A DNA stretch of 64,000 nucleotides from Lycorma delicatula (lineage: Eukaryota; Arthropoda; Insecta; Hemiptera; Fulgoridae). This document shows, piece by piece, positions 57,204-64,000 of this stretch. The DNA lies in contig NC_134455.1 of the NCBI RefSeq assembly GCF_047948215.1, positions 303,322,147 through 303,386,146 of the forward strand, given 5' to 3'. The notes beneath the pieces are model-generated. The model was not told where the DNA came from. It made no database searches and saw nothing but the letters and a program-made list of their open reading frames with translations. The position numbers and the translations under genes were made by a program. Each line of letters opens with the position of its first letter. Position 1 is the stretch's first letter.

Positions 57204-59046
57204 AGAATAATATTTGTTAGGTGTAGGTGACCTAACAGTCCAACAATTTACTTCCATAAATTAAAAAAAAACACACAAGTATCCTATGCTTAGCTTATTA
57301 TGGAAAGAGAAGTGTAAAGTTATTTCGCTTCGCCTTTACCGAGCTGAATGTATTACTCCATACAAGGATTGATTCTTTTGAAATTCAGATGACATTCTGC
57401 ATTATAAGTGACCTGGGTGAATAGGGAATATTATTAACTTCAGAAAAGATAAGTGTAACTTCTGCTTCGGAAGTTCTTTGCGTAGATCCCAACCTTAAGA
57501 AAGTATAGAACAGATAGTGTAAAGCGAGAAATTATTTTAGCCATTTTGACCGTGAAACATTTTCGGTAGGAAATGAAAATGAAAATTGAAAAAACAATAG
57601 TCATTCCATTACGACTCAAATTGTAGGAGTACTGTAAATTTCCACTCTATTCGATTCAATTACTACTGCTTGTTCATATGGCATTGTAAAATTGCATTGT
57701 TTTATGTAAATCAAAATTTTTAATTTTTACAAAACTGGTATTATTCTGCCGATAATTTAAAAAAAAATTGAATTTCTATATCCTTTCTTCCAAACTGTTG
57801 TATGCTGATTTTATTTATCTTTTTTTTGTAATTTATTAAAAATAATTGTATATTATTTCATATATTTATTGTTTTTATGTATTTGTGTGAACTATTACCA
57901 TTCATTTCTATAGTTAATTCTGTATTTTGAGAGCTCCCCTGATGAAGGTTTTTCACGGTTTCCCTTGTTCCATGAAGGTACATGTGGTGGAGTAGTTCCT
58001 TTTAGTATTAGCAGAATCAGAACCTACTCGTTGACGTGATCCATATGAGGCAAACTGAATCAAATACCGTCTGTTGTAATATGAATTGAATTTGCTTAAC
58101 TTACTGTTAAGTTAAAATTTTATTTATCTCTACGAACAGCTATTACGAAGAACAGTGATTTTTTCTTCTATTTACAAAATTAAAAAAAAATTCCTTAAAA
58201 CTTTTATAAGTTTTGACTATATGAAACGTCAATCGTTATGTGGCTAATGATTAATACTAACACGAATATCTTTGGTAGGAGGTAACGATTAGTTGTAAGC
58301 TGTACTTTATGTTTGTACATTACGGTATATTGTGATCGGATGGGATAATTGATTAGTAGTCGTCAGTCAAGTGGCGTACCGATATTAGTTGTTAAAATAT
58401 TGTTTCGTCGTTCAATTTAGACAGCGCTACACGATTACCCTAAAATAATTTAAACGCTACTATTTCATTCTGGATCTACTTCTTTATTGCTTTCCTATTA
58501 TGAGACCATTAATCATTGCATGCTTAGGTTCGGGCGTTCGTTGATCTTTTACCCTTAAGCACATGTACAAATTACAGAATAATCAAACGACGTTGATTTC
58601 AGGTGTTAATAAACGGCTAACGTAAGTAGAAGTTGTGCTGCTTCAGTGTTCAACGTGATTCTCGAGTATGAATCTACTAATGAATTACAGTCTCCAAAGA
58701 AAACAAAACCCCGCAGGTCAATTAAATACGCGATTCGTAAAAAAATTACACGAATTTGAATTATTTAGAAATAGTTTAGCGGTGTATTATGTCTTTTGGA
58801 AGAGAATTCGGTTATTGTCTTCGACAAAGCTTCTTATTATTAAACGAAAAGAATTCCAGCCGTGTTATAGAAAAACAATGATATCAAAATGTGTCAAAAG
58901 AAATAATTTTTGAAGAGGTTTAAGTTAATGTTCAATCATTGCAAAGGGTTTCGCATATTAAAAGTAATTATAGTCCGTATAAAATTGGTTTGACACATAA
59001 CGCCATATTGGTAAGTCGTGTTTTTATTTGGCTCCTAACGAATATG
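57204..59046. other. AT-rich DNA, nothing certain
   Basis: The 81-codon frame 58668-58913 starts with ATG but shows no domain or repeat partner, so it is not called. 57930-58080 is a GC-richer patch without recognisable content. Confidence 0.45.
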
Positions 59047-59207
59047 TTTGCCGGCCTCCGTGGCGCGAGTGGTAACGTCTCGGACTTTAATCCGGTGGTT
59101 CCGAGTTGGAATCCCGGTCAGGCATGGCATTTTCATACGCTATAAATCATTCATATCATCATCTGAAGCAACGCATAACGGTGGTTTCGGAGGTTAGAAA
59201 AAAAAAA
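59047..59207 (+). repeat. tRNA-derived SINE, type B
   Basis: A tRNA-like head opens GCCGGCCTCCGTGGCGCGAG. The A box is TGGCGCGAGTGG and the B box is GAGTTGGAATCC. GGCATGGCATTTTCATACGC follows, then a tail ATCATCTGAAG, ACGGTGGTTTCGGAGG and a poly-A run. The tail matches the tail of the type A SINE, although the heads differ. AACGAATA occurs on both sides (59037-59044 and 59208-59215), a possible 8-bp target-site duplication that overlaps the poly-A. Confidence 0.88.
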
Positions 59208-59505
59208 AACGAATACTTAGTTGTGTGGCTTCAGTGTTACTATTTGTGAATTTTGTTCTTGTTTTTACATAGCAAAGAACGCTAAATGACCAAAAAACGA
59301 TTGTTTGGTCATATATATGTAAAAAAATAACGTAACAAAGGATTTTTTGGTCGTTATGTAGGGATATTATTTTCTTTGTATTTGGTTATTTCGACTGTTT
59401 CTGTTTACATAGTCTTATGTCTATCTGGGCTAAAAGAAAGTTGGGTGCTTTAATTTATTTACTGTAAGTCATCCTTCTTGGTGGCTTTTCTTTTTATTTT
59501 GGTGT

Positions 59506-60030
59506 TTTTTTTTTTTTTTTTAATAAAATACAGATGTTTTAGCTGTTAAATATAATTCAAAGAAATTTGTTACTTAATCAGTTGTGATTTTGTTTACATT
59601 GGCAACGGCCATACGGGCTCTTTGTGATTGGTCGTTGTGTTTGACAGCGGCCATCTTGCATTGATCTGATTGGTTTTCCTTTGTTTACATTTCCATCTGA
59701 TTTATTAGTCTCTTATTTATTAAAAAACTGTACAAATTAAAAATAGATAGATAGATTTATTAAAAATAGATGAAAACAATCTTTGATGGGGGTTATATAT
59801 CGTGCTAAATTTTTTATCGTGTTTTTTTTTTAATAAATTACTGATGTTTTAGCTGTTAAATATAATTCAAAGAAATTTGGTCGTTGTTTGACAGCGGCCA
59901 TCTTGCATTGATCTGATTGGTTTTCCTTTGTTTACATTTCCAAATTAAAGATGTACAAAATAAAAATAGATTTATTAAACATAGGTGAAAACAATCTTTG
60001 ATGCGGGTTATATATCGTGCTAAAATTTGA
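59506..60030 (+). repeat. imperfect tandem duplication
   Basis: Unit 1 about 59506-59815, unit 2 about 59823-60030. Both contain ACAGATGTTTTAGCTGTTAA or a close variant, GACAGCGGCCATCTTGCATT, GATCTGATTGGTTTTCCTTT and GTTATATATCGTGCTAAA. Unit 2 lacks an internal piece of about 80 bp. Non-coding. Confidence 0.88.
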
Positions 60031-60064
60031 GCTCAATCGGTGCAGAACATTTTGAGTTTTTGAA

Positions 60065-60752
60065 GTGTACACAAACGAACTTAACATTTTTATATATATA
60101 TATATATATATATATTTCACTTTCTTGCGGTCACGATAACTGCCGTAATTTTGCGCCAATCATTTTCAGATCGATACATAAAATATAACGATCCAAAATA
60201 TCGGTCGAATTCGTTAGTGGGCAAAATTGGACCATAGGAGTGGAAATGGGAAGGCTTTTTCGAAAAATACAAAATATCGTTATAACTTTCCTATTAAGTA
60301 AAATATCGAATTGGTTTAAAGTTCCCACTATTCTTTGGATAAGGGCCTAAATCTTATCTAAGTAAGGTTTTTGGATATCACCAACCATTAGTCCAGAGGG
60401 CGGAAAAAATGTAGTTTTGAAGACAAAAAATTATACCTCCTTTAATAGGCACAGTATCGAATCGGTTTAAAGTGGTTGTTGGTCCTCTAAACATAACCTA
60501 AAACCTTTGTCTGTAACAATTTTTGATATGATCAACCCTTACGACAAGAGATGATCAAAATGTTACTGGAATTGTATGAAGGTGGGGCTTGTCTTATGCT
60601 AAACATGTGAAACTTTTTTAACATGCAACCATTGTCTAATTGAGTAAATTTGAAGTTTTTCTTAACTTGAAGGTGGAAATCTTTTTATCCCTTAATTAGC
60701 ACCGGTGAAATCTACCTCCGCCTTCCGGCGTGTCGAAAGGGATTTTTTTTAA
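60065..60752 (+). repeat. dispersed repeat family F2, copy 3 (longest)
   Basis: Starts in a (TA)n run (60089-60115) and ends with AGCACCGGTGAAATCTACCT, the palindrome CGCCTTCCGGCG (60719-60730) and a T run. Collinear with the reverse complement of 5779-6445. Internal blocks include GCGGTCACGATAACTGCCGT, CACCAACCATTAGTCC and GGGGCTTGTCTTATGC. The minus frames 59932-60159 and 60131-60328 read across it, and similar short frames in copy 1 do not keep the same protein, so it is non-coding. Confidence 0.8.
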
Positions 60753-63039
60753 TGTTTGTCCTCAACTTTTGTATCCTTAATTTAACATACTTCCTGACAT
60801 TGCCGATTGTTGAATGTTTGCACATTTACAAAGGTCGCGTGACAATACAATATTCAACCATTACTTTTATAAACATCCCCCTGTACGGGGGTTAATTTGT
60901 AAAGCGTATATAAGTGACAAATTTAGAGTTGTATTACAATAATCAAAAAGTTCACTACTTTGTTACTTTGTATAGTAAATATTTGATTAAAAATTTGTTT
61001 GATATTTTATAACTTTATTAGAAATTTCAATATATGATGTTATCTTTAGAAATCCAAATTAAACTCATACAATGTATGATAATAGTTTGATTAAAGTACG
61101 ACTAAAACGTATAAAGCAAGTTTTTAAAAATTTTTAAATTGTTTTTAGTATTATTCTAGCTTGAAACACCTTCGGTCGAATAGATGTCCTTCTTTAATCG
61201 TATGAAAAATGCTGATTTGAAAATATTGGATCCTCTTACAAATAAAGTCGTATCATGCCGATCGGGGTTTATGATTACTTCATAACGTCGTCATGTACAA
61301 AACTACAATCGGTGAAATATTAAATTTATTCGAAATATGTAATAAGTTACAAAACAGAAATTAGAAAAACAACGAAAAGCTAAAAAACTGTTTCTAAAAA
61401 TTTTTTTAAAAATAATTACCTTAATTTAAAATTACATTGTCATTTCTGTTGTCAAACGTTTATCATAATTAGATGACTAGGAGAATAGTATACATAAAAT
61501 AATAATAATATCTATATTTTCGGATACGTTGTGCAACAAAACAAAGTGTTGAAACTAAAATAAAGGAACAGTTGGCTTATTTTAAATGTATAAAAAAACA
61601 AAAATCTTTCGTAACCCAATAATGTCTGGAAATTGGTCTCAAAATTGATTTACTAAAGACGATAGTTGAATAAAACGTTAATAGTAAACAGGTATTTGAC
61701 AGCTGGGAATCTTAACACTGGTATTTTATCAGTAATAAGAAAAATATTATTGATGTATAACGATAAGGAACCAATATAAATAAGAACTTTACAATGTTTA
61801 ATTCATTTTCTACCACAACGTTAAGCTGTTATCCCTTCTCGTAGTAAAAATTGGTTTTCAGAGGGGGGATGTTTCTTTAATTGGTTTAAGGAACCAATCC
61901 AACTGGTTCACGTTATCTGTGTTTTTCTTCTCATCCAGTCCTAATACGGCGAGTATTTGAGGTCGTTGAAAGCAATCTTGAGTTCAATTTCCAATTGTTA
62001 AGCTAATTTTACACTTTCGATTGTAATTGCCTGAATTGGTATTTCATACCCTGTCTAAGGTTATTTTTATTTTTTTAAACATTGTTAAATATATTCGTTT
62101 TAATATTTTTTAATTAATTTACCGTTATTTTCCACTTTGGTTATTATTAGATTTAGTTTACGTTAAATTAATTCGATTCAGTCATTTGAAAACAAACTAT
62201 AAACGTAAATTATCAAAATTAAACATAAAGATTAAATTTCTTGCATTTTTCATTGTTATTTAAAGCAACAATTTTTAAGACATTTACTATTTTATGTAAA
62301 ACGTTTTTCCTCTATTTATATTATTAACCATATTACGGATGAAAAAATTATGAAAGCAGTATTCAAAAACATTTTATCAAAACTGAAGGACAAGGAGACA
62401 GGAGAATTTTAAGAACTCCTCTGCATGACTCCTGTAAAATATTGACGATCGAAGATTAATAAAAACAAGAGAGCGTTCATTTGAATTTGTTAGGCTTGAC
62501 AATCGGGTAATTTCTCTATATGGTGGATCGGTCGAGAACAAGGAGATAGGTCGGATTTCATCTGAATTTTGGAAAAAAATATTCTAATTTTCCTAGATAT
62601 GAGAAAGGGAATTGTGTTACAAGATATTATATTATCAATTTTTAAGGAAAATTTAATATTAGATGGCTTTTCGGTAAAAGACAATGGTTATTTTACAGAT
62701 TAGGTGGAAAAATTACAATCCATTTGTACTAGTTTGCAGATCTTAAGAAATTCTCATGAACTTTGAAGGACCTGGATAAATATTTCCGAGGATTTCCTGC
62801 TTCATGTTCGTTTAATTAGGACTGAATTGTTAGAATCTAAGAGCAAGGCGGTTGAAGCAAAAAAAAATCAATCTGCGTTATGATAAATTACTGTTTGATG
62901 ACACGTTTTTACTCTTGATGAAATAAAATGTCAATTAGAGTTCCTCAAAACAGTCGAATTTACAAATAGCGTCAATACCTATCAAGGAGTCACCTTCTAC
63001 GACTGCATTCCGTCGTCTTTTTTTTGAAAGACGACGTCC
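60753..63039. other. unassigned DNA
   Basis: AT-rich up to about 62330. From there to 63040 the sequence looks more like old coding DNA, for example the stretch reading VRLDNRVISLYGGSVENKEI on the plus strand. It may belong to the upstream part of the LINE, but no motif confirms it. Confidence 0.4.
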
Positions 63040-64000
63040 AGTTAGAAAGAGCCACGTCCGTTATTCTGCGTAAATCCTGATGCTATAGTTTTTACTCACG
63101 GTTCTGAATACGTTAATTCTGTTACTTGTACTTTTGTGGTTGGCAATACAACTTACACGTACATGTTTGGCCTTCCCAGCATCGTCATTATTTTTGCGCA
63201 GCTATGTGCTATTAAGGCCCTATACTTAATTAGCCCAGCATTTCGACACGTGCTTGCCTGTTCAGATTCTATGAGTGCCTTACAGGGGATTATTGACATG
63301 TATTCAAGGCACCCTGTTGTCTGAGATTGAGTGCGTTATTTCTCAAATGATTCAACGTAACACAACTGCGATCTTCTGCTGGATCCCCGGCAATACTGGA
63401 TTTCAGGCAATGAGCGCGCTGATAGCGTGCCAAAAGAGGCTTGTTCCAGCCTCCTTTCACTAATCGCGTTATTTCGGACGATCTTGTCTCTTTTGAGTGA
63501 GAAAGTGAACGGAATGCTACCGGCAACAATAAACTTCGCCTTGTTAAGAAAATGTGTTATGTGAAGCTGTTCGTGCAGGAATAACCGGCGAGAGAAGGTT
63601 TTATTTGCTGTTTGCGAATAGCACACGCTAGGCTCACTCATGGATATCTTGTGGCTCAGACCGATGCATCCGTTCGTGTTTGCTACGACTGCCAACTACC
63701 TGTTCACCACATTCTTGTGAATTGTGTCTGTTTCTCGACATTGCTTCGGAAGTTTAAACTAGGGGCTAACTTGCGAAATATCTTAAACAATGAGACGATG
63801 TTATCGAATGTTTTACGACTTTTTAAGGCCGTCCGTTTATATTAAAATATTTGATTTTTACTGTAGTTTGTTTCAGCTATTTGTGGCTTTTGGCGTAAGG
63901 CAGATGGTAAATTTAGATTATTAATGTAATAGTTCATTGTGCTTTTATTTCGCTTCTAGCACACGTCATAGGCGTTTTCCATTTATGCTGTGTTTTTATA
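63040..64000 (+). mobile_element. Jockey-type LINE 3' end, copy 2 (runs off window)
   Basis: Closely matches copy 1 from 63112 onward, including the 3' untranslated wording CATAGGCGTTTTCCATTTATGC, also at 35821-35842. It extends further 5' than copy 1 and so shows the first RNase H block. Its end lies beyond the window. Confidence 0.8.
63070..63850 (+). pseudogene. Jockey-type ORF2 C-terminal relic with RNase H
   Basis: RNase H would remove the LINE RNA from the RNA-DNA hybrid. The first catalytic block, normally TDGS, reads FTHGS (CAC at 63097-63099), so the Asp is His. The second, normally AEL, reads AQLCAIKAL, so the catalytic Glu is Gln. The third, CSDSMSAL, is intact. RHPVV follows, then a frameshift, CWIPG (normally CWIPSH), and a region of frame changes. 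The C-terminal zinc-knuckle part is visible in 63612-63845 as ARLTHGYLVAQTDASVRVCY, then HHILVNCVCFS and LLRKFKLGANLRNIL. Two of the active-site residues are replaced. In copy 1 the Glu is kept, so the two copies decayed independently. Confidence 0.8.

Noticed and set aside
58668..58913. 81-codon plus-strand frame starting with ATG
   Set aside because: No motif, no codon signal distinguishable from background and no neighbour to support it.
59047..59120. tRNA gene on the plus strand
   Set aside because: A and B boxes are present, but the sequence continues into a SINE body with a tail and poly-A, and the arms pair poorly.
1..64000. CRISPR array, prokaryotic operon or phage system
   Set aside because: No regularly spaced short repeats, no dense coding and no bacterial gene families; the content is eukaryotic repeat DNA.

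Overview
This 64-kb window is AT-rich animal DNA, almost certainly from an arthropod and most likely an insect. A hemipteran is my guess, but the sequence does not prove it. The evidence is the set of transposable elements: a mariner transposase relic, several other IS630-Tc1-mariner (ITm) relatives, Jockey-, R1- and RTE-type LINEs, tRNA-derived SINEs, a MULE relic and Helitron-like ends ending in CTAG. I found no convincing host protein-coding gene, no true tRNA or rRNA gene and no CRISPR array. The window is best read as intergenic or intronic DNA built from layers of mobile elements in different stages of decay. The longest credible coding piece is the 3' half of an RTE-type reverse transcriptase (49515-50411, minus).

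Layout. 1-9.7 kb: AT-rich sequence with SINE relics and two medium repeat families, F1 and F2. 9.7-11.0 kb: ITm element A. 11.7-13.3 kb: a Helitron-like piece, a second F1 copy and a full SINE with its target-site duplication. 13.5-15.0 kb: a 0.4-kb direct duplication. 15.2-17.5 kb: an ITm element with unusually long (about 350-370 bp) terminal inverted repeats next to a perfect 34-bp palindrome. 18.3-19.6 kb: a truncated R1-clade LINE with a GC-rich 3' tail. 19.9-21.1 kb: ITm element C. 21.9-23.3 kb: ITm element B, the same family as A but in the opposite orientation. 25.2-26.6 kb: a small MITE and a Helitron-like element with a purine expansion. 27.2-27.9 kb: a very recent tandem duplication. 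29.4-30.8 kb: a mariner with a dead catalytic triad. 31.7-32.3 kb: more Helitron-like pieces. 34.6-36.6 kb: a MULE transposase relic split by a Jockey-type LINE.

38-50 kb holds copies of repeat families F2, F3 and F4, a SINE relic, a 197-bp duplication, a pair of adjacent hairpins and the RTE-type LINE. 53.4-54.4 kb has two more SINEs with target-site duplications, one of them truncated. 56.6-57.2 kb is an internally deleted ITm element. 59.0-60.8 kb has a second SINE type, a tandem duplication and the longest F2 copy. 63.0-64.0 kb is a second Jockey-type LINE end that runs off the window.

All transposases I could read are broken, several at a catalytic residue. The DNA transposons here therefore look immobile unless enzymes are supplied from elsewhere. 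The SINEs with intact target-site duplications, the RTE-type ORF and the near-identical tandem duplications mark the youngest events. The most interesting structures are the LINE nested inside the MULE, two SINE types that share one 3' tail, and the long-inverted-repeat ITm element beside its palindrome.
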